Shown here: positions 1 through 6,364 of the stretch, one piece after another
Layout: every line of letters begins with the position of its first letter
Numbering within the stretch: the stretch's first letter is position 1
Source of the DNA: Rhodospirillales bacterium
Lineage (GTDB): Bacteria; Pseudomonadota; Gammaproteobacteria; Steroidobacterales; Rariloculaceae
Assembly: GCA_024640665.1 (NCBI GenBank)
Contig: JAHEEO010000114.1
Span: 1-9,603 of the forward strand
DNA length: 9,603 nt
Reading direction: 5' to 3'
Notes under the pieces: model-generated
Database searches by the model: none
What the model saw: the letters and a program-made list of their open reading frames with translations, nothing else
Told to the model about the DNA's origin: nothing
Translations under genes and position numbers: made by a program

Positions 1-174
1 ATCATCACGGTCTCAGCTGCGGTAGGCACAGTCGTGGGGTTAATGGGGCTTTTTGTTCAAGGAAAATCGCGGCATACCCCGATTCCTTTTGGCCCTTATC
101 TGGCAGCAGCCGGCTGGGTGGCTTTGGTTTGGGGCGATCGCTTGCTCGAACTGTATCTAAGCGTCATGCTCTAG
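1..174 (+). CDS. pilD: Prepilin peptidase PilD, C-terminal end (partial)
   Basis: This is the last 57 codons of an open frame that enters from the left edge and ends at TAG 172-174. The residues are two hydrophobic stretches separated by a short loop containing IPFGPYLAAAGW. That motif is typical of the C-terminal part of type IV prepilin leader peptidases (A24 aspartic proteases in the inner membrane), which cleave and N-methylate type IV pilins and type II secretion pseudopilins. The catalytic aspartates and the N-terminal methylase region lie outside the window, so activity cannot be judged. coaE starts 3 bases after the stop, and pilD-coaE is a common pair in gammaproteobacteria with a pilBCD operon. 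That neighbour supports the call. A different A24 peptidase name is possible, but the family is clear. Confidence 0.85.
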   Translation: MITVSAAVGTVVGLMGLFVQGKSRHTPIPFGPYLAAAGWVALVWGDRLLELYLSVML

Positions 175-177
175 CGC

Positions 178-801
178 GTGCTCACTATTGGTCTCACCGG
201 CGGCATCGCATGCGGCAAATCGACGGTTGCCCGCATGTTTGTCGAATTTGGCGCCACCCTTGTCGATACAGACATTGTGGCACGCGAAGTGGTCGCGCTG
301 GGCACGCCGGGTTTACGAGCCGTCACCGATGCCTTCGGCGCATCAATTTTGGCCGCGACCGGCGAACTCGACAGGCGCCGAATGCGCGCCATCATATTCA
401 CAGATGCTGGCAAACGCCGCCGACTGGAAGCCATTCTCCATCCCCGCATTCGCGCAGCAACACTCGAGCAGATGCAAATGGCTCGTGGCCCCTACCTGAT
501 TGTCGCAGTGCCCTTGCTGGTGGAGACTGACTTTTCGCAGCTCGTCGACAGAGTACTTGTTGTCACGTGCGAGAGAGATCAGCAGATCGAGCGCTTAATG
601 GGGCGCGACAACGTGACCCGCGAGCAAGCCGAAGCCATGCTTGCTGCTCAAGCCGACGACAGCGCGCGTTTGGACGCCGCCGATGACGTCGTAGACAACA
701 GCACTGCCGCAAGTGTCACTCGCGCGCAGGTTTACCGGCTGCATAAAAAATATCTCAGTAGCGGCGATTATTGCCGTATTGAACGTCGTCGCGCAGAATA
801 G
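178..801 (+). CDS. coaE: Dephospho-CoA kinase
   Basis: The 207-residue protein matches dephospho-CoA kinase along its length (E. coli CoaE is 206 residues). The enzyme phosphorylates the 3'-hydroxyl of dephospho-CoA with ATP, the last step of CoA synthesis in the cytosol. A P-loop is seen at residues 8-16 (GGIACGKST), followed by DTD at 30-32, the expected acidic motif of the CoA-binding region. Further family signatures are HPRI in the lid region, VPLLVE, and near the C-terminus RDNVTREQAEAML and the ARLDAADDVVDN segment. The start is GTG at 178. No good Shine-Dalgarno sequence precedes it, and the pilD stop is 3 bases upstream, so translation is probably coupled to pilD. zapD follows after 5 bases, consistent with one pilD-coaE-zapD transcript. 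Confidence 0.96.
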   Translation: MLTIGLTGGIACGKSTVARMFVEFGATLVDTDIVAREVVALGTPGLRAVTDAFGASILAATGELDRRRMRAIIFTDAGKRRRLEAILHPRIRAATLEQMQMARGPYLIVAVPLLVETDFSQLVDRVLVVTCERDQQIERLMGRDNVTREQAEAMLAAQADDSARLDAADDVVDNSTAASVTRAQVYRLHKKYLSSGDYCRIERRRAE

Positions 802-806
802 GCGCT

Positions 807-1610
807 ATGTTCGAACTTATCGACAATTCTCCCGTGCCTATTGCCGAGCCTGAAGAAATCTGTTTCGAGCAACCGGTAACAGAACGCATGCGTACCTTCT
901 TGCGCCTCGAGTTCTTGTATGACCAAGCGCGCTTCCACCGTGATAACCAATCAGATTTCAGCGCGCGTGCAACGGTATCCAGCATATTGGAAATCATGGC
1001 AATACTTGGGCGTGGCGACGTCCGCGCAGAAGTGCTGAAGGACCTCGAGCGGCAAACTGAACGGCTGGCCAATTTTCGCCGAATGCCAGGCGTCGATGGG
1101 GATCGATTGAATCGGCTCATCGCCAACTTAGACTCGCATAAATCCGATCTTACGGACATAGGCAGTCATTTCCTGCAGCCATTGAAGGACTGCGATTTTC
1201 TGAGCGCTATTAAGCATCGCAGTGCCATACCCGGAGGAACCTGCACGTTCGACCTCCCGGATTTTGGCTACTGGTTGAATCTGCCCTTTGCGCAACGCAC
1301 CCAGCAGATCACCGAGTGGCTGCAGTCGCTTGGTCCCCTGTGCGACTCGGTGTCAGAACTCTTATGGCTGACGCGCGAAGCAGGAGAGCCAGTGAATTGC
1401 CTGGCGGAGGCCGGTTTTTACCAACATAATCTCGATCGCAATACGCAGCTCAACCTCATTCGTATTCATGTCGCTAAATCCGCAGGCGCTTTCCCTGCGA
1501 TCAGCGCGGGCCGGCACCGCTTTTCGGTCAGGTTCGTGGAATGGCGGGGCATTGAACGACGCCCAGTGCAGACAACCAGCGATGTGCACTTCAGCCTGAT
1601 GCTTAGCTAG
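807..1610 (+). CDS. zapD: Cell division protein ZapD
   Basis: This 267-residue protein belongs to the ZapD (DUF1342) family, cytosolic proteins that bind the FtsZ C-terminal peptide and bundle FtsZ filaments. Clear family signatures are EQPVTERMRTFLRLEFLY at about residues 21-38 and the HRSAIPGGTCTFDLP segment at about 137-151. The C-terminal beta-rich half ends in VRFVEWRG. The protein is somewhat longer than E. coli ZapD (247), mainly from an 18-residue N-terminal lead before the conserved EQP motif. A later start was considered, but no ATG lies before the core except inside ERMR. The ATG at 807 has only a weak upstream AGGCG and follows the coaE stop by 5 bases. Its partner FtsZ is encoded at the other end of the window. 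The stop codon lies in one arm of a palindrome shared with mutT. Confidence 0.95.
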   Translation: MFELIDNSPVPIAEPEEICFEQPVTERMRTFLRLEFLYDQARFHRDNQSDFSARATVSSILEIMAILGRGDVRAEVLKDLERQTERLANFRRMPGVDGDRLNRLIANLDSHKSDLTDIGSHFLQPLKDCDFLSAIKHRSAIPGGTCTFDLPDFGYWLNLPFAQRTQQITEWLQSLGPLCDSVSELLWLTREAGEPVNCLAEAGFYQHNLDRNTQLNLIRIHVAKSAGAFPAISAGRHRFSVRFVEWRGIERRPVQTTSDVHFSLMLS

Positions 1611-1622
1611 CAAGACTAGCTA
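1604..1622. terminator. Inverted repeat over the zapD and mutT stop codons
   Basis: TAGCTAG (1604-1610) and CTAGCTA (1616-1622) are perfect inverted repeats around a 5-base CAAGA loop. The zapD stop TAG (1608-1610) and the mutT stop (1620-1622, reverse strand) each lie inside one arm. The converging genes are 9 bases apart, so a hairpin here could act on both transcripts. No T-run follows on either strand and the stem is only 7 bp with moderate GC. It is therefore at best a weak, non-canonical terminator or mRNA end-stabilising hairpin. The symmetry may also be chance. Confidence 0.35.
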
Positions 1623-2033
1623 GCTGGGACCTTCTAGTTGCCCGCTGAAATGGCTCCGCAGCGCGGCAACAATGGGCGCATCCGCTGCAAGTAAATCGAG
1701 CGAGCTGATTTCGTTGACATGAGCCCAGCGCAAATCCTGGCCTTCATTACTGACCGGAACGCCCGCATAGGCCTCGACGAGCCAGATATCAAGATTCACG
1801 CGTCGATCACTGTAGTCGTGACTCAAATTCAGAAACGGTTTTGCAGCCTGCACGGCGATGGCGAGTTCTTCAGCTAATTCGCGCTGCAAAGCGACGAAGG
1901 GCGGTTCGCCCGGGCGAATTTTGCCGCCGGGAAACTCCCATTTACCCGCCATATGCGTTCCGCGCCGGCGTCGATTTAGCAGTACCTGACCGGCATCCTC
2001 ATCAGTGAGTAACCCCACGACAACTCGAATCAC
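1620..2033 (-). CDS. mutT: 8-oxo-dGTP diphosphatase MutT (Nudix hydrolase)
   Basis: The 137-residue protein is a MutT-type Nudix hydrolase (E. coli MutT is 129). These enzymes hydrolyse 8-oxo-dGTP to the monophosphate so that oxidised guanine is not incorporated opposite adenine. The Nudix box spans about residues 37-59: G37, E43, then R51-E52-L53 and E55-E56, which are the metal-binding positions. It is preceded by MAGKWEFPGGK, nearly identical to E. coli MutT. The usual Gly near the box end (EExGU) is Ala58 here. The C-terminal LLAADAPIVAAL resembles the E. coli substrate-side segment ending in PVIAKL. The start is GTG at 2031-2033, one base after the secA stop, so translation is probably coupled to secA. 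The secA-mutT order is the same as in E. coli. A general Nudix role cannot be excluded, but context favours MutT. Confidence 0.93.
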   Translation of the reverse strand: MIRVVVGLLTDEDAGQVLLNRRRRGTHMAGKWEFPGGKIRPGEPPFVALQRELAEELAIAVQAAKPFLNLSHDYSDRRVNLDIWLVEAYAGVPVSNEGQDLRWAHVNEISSLDLLAADAPIVAALRSHFSGQLEGPS

Positions 2034-2034
2034 C

Positions 2035-5000
2035 CTAGCTCAATCTGCCGTGACATTGCTTAAATTTCTTGCCCGAACCGCAATGACAAGGTTCATTTCG
2101 ACCTAACTTGCGTTCGCCGCGAACAAAGGGCTCCGCCGCTTGGTGAGGCTCGCCACTCGCGGGCGATGTTCTCCCTGACTTACCAGGCTGAATGGCACCG
2201 CGAGCAGACGCAGGGTTGCCCAGCGCCGGTCCGGGTCCGGGCGGAGGTGCCGCCGCCACATCGGCCAAAGAAGGCGCCGACGCGTGCTGAAACTGCAGGC
2301 CCGTGGCAGGCGGGGCCTGGGGACCAACTGCCGATACATCTTCCGGCCTCCGGACTTGAATTTTCGCCAGTATTCCAATGGTGTCTCGCTTGACTCGGTC
2401 GAGCATGTCCGAAAACATCTCGAACGCCTCGCGCTTATACTCCTGTTTTGGATTGCGCTGCGCAAAACTGCGAAGCCCGACATACTGGCGCAAATAATCC
2501 AGTGCAGCGATGTGCTCCTTCCAATTGCTATCGAGCTGTCGCAGCATGATTTGACGCTCGATTTCTCGCATAACCTGGGGGCCGTATTCGGCGACCTTGG
2601 CAGCGTATTGCGCATCTGCAATCTTTTGAATCTCTGCACGCAGTTCGGCCTCACCAGCCTCTTCATGTTCTGCGAGGTAGTGGCTCACATTGAAACTCAC
2701 ACCAAGCTCCGCATCGAGTGCTGCATGAAGGCCGTCTTTGTCCCACATGTCTTCAACGCTTTCCGGCGGAATGTGCTCACCGACCATTTGATCGATAACC
2801 TCTTCACGGATATCTTCAATGGTGTCGCTGATGTCATCAGCCTCCATTAGAGAGTTGCGCTGCACATAAATGACTTTGCGCTGGTCATTGGCAACATCGT
2901 CGTATTCAAGCAACTGTTTGCGTATATCAAAGTTATGCGCTTCTACTTTGCGCTGCGCTCTCTCGATTTGCCGCGACAAAAGCTTGCTCTCGATTGCTTC
3001 GCCCTGCTTCATGCCGGCCCGGGACAACAAACGCTTGGTGCGCTCGGGATCGCCGAAAATACGCATCAAGCCGTCTTCCATCGACAAATAAAACCGGCTT
3101 GAACCCGGATCACCTTGGCGTCCGGAGCGACCGCGCAATTGGTTATCGATACGCCGAGACTCATGGCGTTCGGTACCCACTATGTGCAGACCACCAGCTT
3201 CCAGGACTATGTTGTGCCGATCCTGCCATGACTTGCGGGCTGCATCGATCTGAGCCTCGTCCGGATCCTTTAGCGCATTGAGTTCCGCGTCAAGGTTGCC
3301 ACCGAGAACGATATCCGTGCCTCGCCCAGCCATGTTGGTTGCAATGGTGACGGCGCCTGGCTGCCCCGCCTGAGCAATGATCTCGGCTTCCCGCTCATGA
3401 TATTTTGCGTTGAGCACCTCATGCTTGATCTTTGCTGCTTTGAGGCGCTTCGAGAGATCTTCAGACGTTTCAATTGTCGTCGTTCCAACCAAGACCGGCT
3501 GACCGCTCTCGTTGCACTGTGAAATATCCTCGAGAATCGCTGCAAACTTATCTTCGACGGACAGATAGACTAAATCCGGCGCATCGTCGCGCACCATCGG
3601 CATATGGGTTGGAATCACGACCACTTCCAGGCCATAAATCTGTTGAAATTCATAGGCTTCGGTGTCGGCTGTACCGGTCATACCGGACAGCTTGTCGTAA
3701 AGACGAAAATAATTCTGAAAGGTAATGGAGGCGACCGTCTGATTCTCTTCTTTAACGCGCACACCTTCTTTCGCTTCGATCGCTTGATGCAAACCATCTG
3801 ACCAACGCCGACCCGCCATTGTGCGACCTGTGAATTCATCAACGATAACGACCTCATCGTCGGCCACGATGTAATCAACTTCGCGTTTGAAAAGCGCATG
3901 GGCACGCAATGCAGCTGTTAAATGATGCATCAGCTTGATATTGCCCGCGTCATAAAGGCTGTCACCCTCGTTGAGAATGCCAGCTTTGGCGAAAATCTCC
4001 TCAACACGCTCATGCCCTTCTTCGGTCAAGTGCGCCTGCTTGGTCTTTTCATCGACGGAATAATCGCCAGGAACAATTAGCCTGCAAACGGCAGATTGGC
4101 GTTTGCTGTTCTTCTTTGCGTCGTCTGCATCGTCGTTTGCATCTCCGACGGCGGATTTATTGGCTGCAATCAAATGCAAACCGCGCTCCCGCGCTGTGGC
4201 AAGTCCTTGGCTCAAAGTCGTCTCGCCGAGTGACTTACCGTCCACGTCCAACAGTTCAAACTTGGTCAGTTGAATATCTTCATTAGCGTCGCCGGCAGGC
4301 GGATCATGAATAGTCAACTTTGGAATGAGCTTGTTGATTCGAACATAAAGCTCTGTGCTTTCTTCGGAGCGCCCAGAAATGATCAGCGGCGTACGCGCCT
4401 CATCAATCAGAATCGAGTCGACTTCATCAACGACGGCGAAAGCCTGACCACGCTGGACGCGATCCTGCGGCCGGAATGCCAAATTATCACGAAGATAATC
4501 GAAGCCGAATTCATTGTTGGTGCCATAGGTAATATCTGCCGCGTAGGCAGCACGTTTTTCTTCGACTGACTGACCACTGTGAATTACGCCAACCGTCAAT
4601 CCTAAGAATTCGTAGATCGGTGCCATCCACGCAGCATCGCGCTGAGCCAGATATTCGTTGACAGTCACGATATGGACACCGTTTCCGGCAACTGCGTTTA
4701 GATAGGCGGGCAATGTCGCCACAAGCGTCTTACCCTCACCAGTGCGCATCTCGGCAATGTTGCCTTCGTTTAGAACGAGGCCGCCAATGAGCTGAACGTC
4801 AAAGTGCCGCATGCTTAGCGTGCGCCGCGAGGCTTCACGAACGACGGCAAAGGCTTCGGGCAACACGGCCTCTAACGAACCCGTTTCAGCGTACTGCGTA
4901 CGCAGTTCGTCAGTCTTCGCGGCAAGCGCGGCATCGTCCAACCCACTGATCGGCTCCTCCAGCGCATTAATCTTGGTGACGATTCCGCTGTAGCGTTTGA

Positions 5001-5061
5001 TGAGGCGCTGATTTCTGCTACCGAATATTCCAGTAAACAGGCTTGAGACGAGATTGGCCAA
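2035..5061 (-). CDS. secA: Preprotein translocase ATPase SecA, with an IF3-N-like insertion
   Basis: SecA binds SecYEG and SecB-delivered preproteins and uses ATP to push them across the inner membrane. At 1008 residues it is well above the usual 900 (E. coli 901). Seen in order: FGSRN near the N-terminus; Walker A MRTGEGKT (105-112); DEVDSILIDEARTP (212-225) with the DEVD Walker B; the preprotein cross-linking domain from about 226; NBD2 motifs NMAGRGTDIVLGG (576-588) and QLRGRSGRQGD (641-651); the helical scaffold RKQLLEYDDVANDQR (714-728); a Pro/Ala-rich linker (about 905-980); and the zinc and SecB-binding tail (C992, C994, C1003, H1004). Extra length lies mainly at residues 254-332 (see separate entry) and in the linker. 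The start is TTG with GGGAG seven bases upstream; no in-frame ATG fits. The core looks intact, so I expect a functional SecA. Confidence 0.98.
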   Translation of the reverse strand: MANLVSSLFTGIFGSRNQRLIKRYSGIVTKINALEEPISGLDDAALAAKTDELRTQYAETGSLEAVLPEAFAVVREASRRTLSMRHFDVQLIGGLVLNEGNIAEMRTGEGKTLVATLPAYLNAVAGNGVHIVTVNEYLAQRDAAWMAPIYEFLGLTVGVIHSGQSVEEKRAAYAADITYGTNNEFGFDYLRDNLAFRPQDRVQRGQAFAVVDEVDSILIDEARTPLIISGRSEESTELYVRINKLIPKLTIHDPPAGDANEDIQLTKFELLDVDGKSLGETTLSQGLATARERGLHLIAANKSAVGDANDDADDAKKNSKRQSAVCRLIVPGDYSVDEKTKQAHLTEEGHERVEEIFAKAGILNEGDSLYDAGNIKLMHHLTAALRAHALFKREVDYIVADDEVVIVDEFTGRTMAGRRWSDGLHQAIEAKEGVRVKEENQTVASITFQNYFRLYDKLSGMTGTADTEAYEFQQIYGLEVVVIPTHMPMVRDDAPDLVYLSVEDKFAAILEDISQCNESGQPVLVGTTTIETSEDLSKRLKAAKIKHEVLNAKYHEREAEIIAQAGQPGAVTIATNMAGRGTDIVLGGNLDAELNALKDPDEAQIDAARKSWQDRHNIVLEAGGLHIVGTERHESRRIDNQLRGRSGRQGDPGSSRFYLSMEDGLMRIFGDPERTKRLLSRAGMKQGEAIESKLLSRQIERAQRKVEAHNFDIRKQLLEYDDVANDQRKVIYVQRNSLMEADDISDTIEDIREEVIDQMVGEHIPPESVEDMWDKDGLHAALDAELGVSFNVSHYLAEHEEAGEAELRAEIQKIADAQYAAKVAEYGPQVMREIERQIMLRQLDSNWKEHIAALDYLRQYVGLRSFAQRNPKQEYKREAFEMFSDMLDRVKRDTIGILAKIQVRRPEDVSAVGPQAPPATGLQFQHASAPSLADVAAAPPPGPGPALGNPASARGAIQPGKSGRTSPASGEPHQAAEPFVRGERKLGRNEPCHCGSGKKFKQCHGRLS
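4066..4302 (-). other. Insertion in SecA PPXD resembling the IF3 N-terminal domain
   Basis: About residues 254-332 of this SecA replace a loop of roughly 15 residues in E. coli SecA between KIIPHL and FSVDEK. From N260 the insertion can be laid on the E. coli IF3 N-domain (INGEI...) without a gap for about 45 residues. Shared positions, IF3 against SecA, include NGEI / NEDI, EGEQLG / DGKSLG, LREAL / LSQGL and EEAGVDLV / RERGLHLI. After a charged stretch (305-321, with DANDDADDAKK) the IF3 motif PPVCRI is matched by SAVCRL (323-328). I count about 17 identities in about 58 aligned positions, by eye and from memory of the E. coli sequence. Reading frame, codon use and flanking SecA sequence are unbroken. 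The function is unknown; homology with PF05198 is an inference that needs a profile search. Confidence 0.65.
4120..4143 (-). repeat. 12-bp tandem duplication in the secA insertion
   Basis: On the plus strand the sequence is GTCGTCTGCATC followed by GTCGTTTGCATC, differing at one base. On the coding strand it gives D-A-N-D then D-A-D-D (residues 307-314). It lies in the charged loop that separates the two parts of the IF3-N-like segment, and looks like a slippage product that lengthened this loop. Confidence 0.7.
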
Positions 5062-5184
5062 CAGGAGGCTCCCAACTAACGGAACTAAACGCCGTATTCT
5101 AAGGACAAGGAGAGCATTTGGGGACTCTGCGACGCAAACTCAAGGGCTTGCACGGACGAGTTGGCGCCGAATGCGCCGGATTTA
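5062..5184 (-). promoter_or_regulatory. M23-secA spacer with secA ribosome binding site
   Basis: This 123-base gap separates the M23 gene stop from the secA TTG. On the minus strand, GGGAG (5069-5073) sits 7 bases before the TTG and is a good Shine-Dalgarno sequence, which decides the secA start. TAGAAT (5096-5101, minus) is one base from the sigma-70 -10 consensus, but the hexamer 17 bases upstream of it does not resemble TTGACA. A secA promoter here is possible, not shown. I see no open frame resembling secM, which occupies this place in E. coli, and no hairpin with a T-run. Confidence 0.4.
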
Positions 5185-6105
5185 CTACTGAATGAAGGTA
5201 AGTGGATCGACGCTACGACCGTCTTTCAGCACCTCGAAGTGCAGATTTGCGCCTGTTGCCCGACCCGTATCGCCCATATGGGCAATTCTCTGCCCGCGCT
5301 TGACGGTGTCGCCTACAGCAACCAAATTATTTGAATTGTGCGCATATCGCGTTGCATAGCCATTGCCATGGTTAACTTCGATCATTTCGCCATAGCCATA
5401 CCGCGGCCCAGACCAGACCACAACGCCGGAGGCCACAGCGACAATATCGTTGCCTTCGCGGCCCGCGAAATCAATACCTTTGTGGAATGCTGCACGACCG
5501 GTAAATGGATCCGTTCGGCTACCGTAACGCGATGAAATATAGCCAGATTCTACAGGGCGACCTTCCGGATGCACTTCGTCTTGAAGCTTACGGTCCAGCA
5601 AGAAATCTTCGAGGACATTGAGTTGTTGATCGCGATTGACGAGTTGTTGGTCTAGATTGTCCAGCGCAGTCATGACGTTACCCAGCTGCAGAGACTCGGC
5701 ATTGGGAAGCAACTCTTCGGGTCCGCCCAACGACGGTGACGATGTGAAATCGAATTCACCATCGCTGAGTCCGGCCATTTGCGTCAACCGGGCACCCAGC
5801 GCATCGAGCCGGACGACATGCGCGTTCATTTGACCGAGACGCAACGCCAGTGCGTCGACGCTCTTCTGCAGCGCCCCGCGCGTCGCATCCAAAGCGCTCT
5901 GTTGTTCGGCAAGTTCTGCACGCCAGTTGGCCAGTTCAGCTTGAGGATTCGCAATCCCGTAGCGGCTCGCCATGCGATATCCGCCAGCAAATATCGCTGC
6001 AAACACCGCAAGCGCCAAGCAGGCTGCGATGCAGCGGGCGGCCCCGGAGTCGAAACGAAGCTGACCGATGCGGCCGCGTTGCTTGGATAGGAGAATTAGG
6101 TGCAT
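5185..6105 (-). CDS. M23 family (LytM-type) membrane-anchored peptidase
   Basis: The 306-residue protein has one membrane segment at about residues 23-46 with a basic N-terminal cytoplasmic tail. A coiled-coil-like periplasmic stretch follows (about 55-175, rich in Gln, Leu and Ala), then a C-terminal LytM/M23 domain (about 185-304). M23 enzymes are zinc endopeptidases that cut peptidoglycan cross-bridges. Here H208 and D212 (FHKGIDF), H256 (RYAH) and H289 (LHFEV) are present. The first His of the usual HxH pair is Asn287. The coil-plus-LytM plan resembles EnvC- and NlpD-type proteins, whose degenerate domains activate amidases, so this may be an activator or an altered enzyme. The ATG at 6105 has a weak upstream GGGA. 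An M23 gene just upstream of secA, near lpxC, also occurs in Pseudomonas. I cannot assign a gene name. Confidence 0.9.
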   Translation of the reverse strand: MHLILLSKQRGRIGQLRFDSGAARCIAACLALAVFAAIFAGGYRMASRYGIANPQAELANWRAELAEQQSALDATRGALQKSVDALALRLGQMNAHVVRLDALGARLTQMAGLSDGEFDFTSSPSLGGPEELLPNAESLQLGNVMTALDNLDQQLVNRDQQLNVLEDFLLDRKLQDEVHPEGRPVESGYISSRYGSRTDPFTGRAAFHKGIDFAGREGNDIVAVASGVVVWSGPRYGYGEMIEVNHGNGYATRYAHNSNNLVAVGDTVKRGQRIAHMGDTGRATGANLHFEVLKDGRSVDPLTFIQ

Positions 6106-6363
6106 TGGCGAAGTCCCGGAACTGCTGTTCTAATGTTTATTTTGGGCACGACCCGAAAGCCGACCGCCTTTGGGCGATAGAATAGCAGCGTCTTCGACAT
6201 AACAACACTCGGTAACCCCGCCATCTTCGGATCATCTCCATTAGATCGGTGGCTTTGCGTCCTGCCCTTTCGAGCAGTTTGCCCTTTTCGATAGCCCGAC
6301 AATGCCTAGAAAATCTACTAAACTCAAGAAACTAGCGTCAAAACGTAGACTCGGGTCTCATTA
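6106..6363. promoter_or_regulatory. Divergent intergenic region between the M23 gene and dciA-like gene
   Basis: This 258-base stretch must hold the start signals of two divergent genes. I could not find a convincing -35/-10 pair on either strand. TAGAAT at 6178-6183 (plus) is -10-like but lacks a -35. It contains the near-direct repeat listed at 6263-6291 and a 20-codon ORF at 6302-6364. A 68-codon TTG-started frame on the minus strand (6096-6302) looks like chance. Confidence 0.35.
6263..6291 (+). repeat. Short near-direct repeat in divergent region
   Basis: TGCCCTTTCGA (6263-6273) recurs as TGCCCTTTTCGA (6280-6291), start-to-start 17 bases. The copies differ by one added T. They lie upstream of the dciA-like gene and could be paired protein sites, but two short copies may be chance. 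Confidence 0.3.
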
Positions 6364-6364
6364 A
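6302..6364 (+). CDS. Possible 20-codon basic leader ORF
   Basis: An ATG at 6302 opens a 20-codon frame starting MPRKSTKLKK and ending LGSH. It holds nine Lys or Arg residues and no acidic residue. Its TAA (6362-6364) shares its last A with the ATG of the DUF721 gene, giving the TAATG overlap common in translationally coupled genes. The downstream gene has no clear Shine-Dalgarno of its own, which fits coupling. However, this small frame also lacks a visible ribosome binding site, and I recognise no family. It is a candidate only. Confidence 0.3.
   Translation: MPRKSTKLKKLASKRRLGSH

Noticed and set aside
129..530. 133-codon plus-strand frame overlapping pilD and coaE
   Set aside because: Shifted-frame shadow of coaE, rich in Arg and His as expected for an out-of-frame read.
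2284..2850. 188-codon plus-strand frame within secA
   Set aside because: Lies wholly antisense to conserved SecA sequence, with no ribosome binding site or recognisable domain.
4066..4302. The secA insertion as a mobile element or intein
   Set aside because: No terminal repeats, target duplication, or intein splice motifs (Cys/Ser at the start, His-Asn at the end); composition is like the flanks.
4270..4569. 99-codon plus-strand frame starting in the secA insertion
   Set aside because: Antisense to conserved SecA motifs (DEVD region); start lacks a ribosome binding site. Considered because of the insertion, but it does not follow the insertion boundaries.
5096..5101. Definite sigma-70 promoter for secA
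   Set aside because: Only the -10-like TAGAAT is good; no -35 match at a usable spacing, so it is only mentioned within the spacer entry.
5161..5171. TTGGCGCCGAA palindrome after the M23 gene as a terminator
   Set aside because: A self-complementary word without a loop or T-run; it cannot form a proper intrinsic terminator.
6096..6302. 68-codon minus-strand frame upstream of the M23 gene
   Set aside because: TTG start without a ribosome binding site, overlaps the M23 start in another frame, no recognisable similarity.
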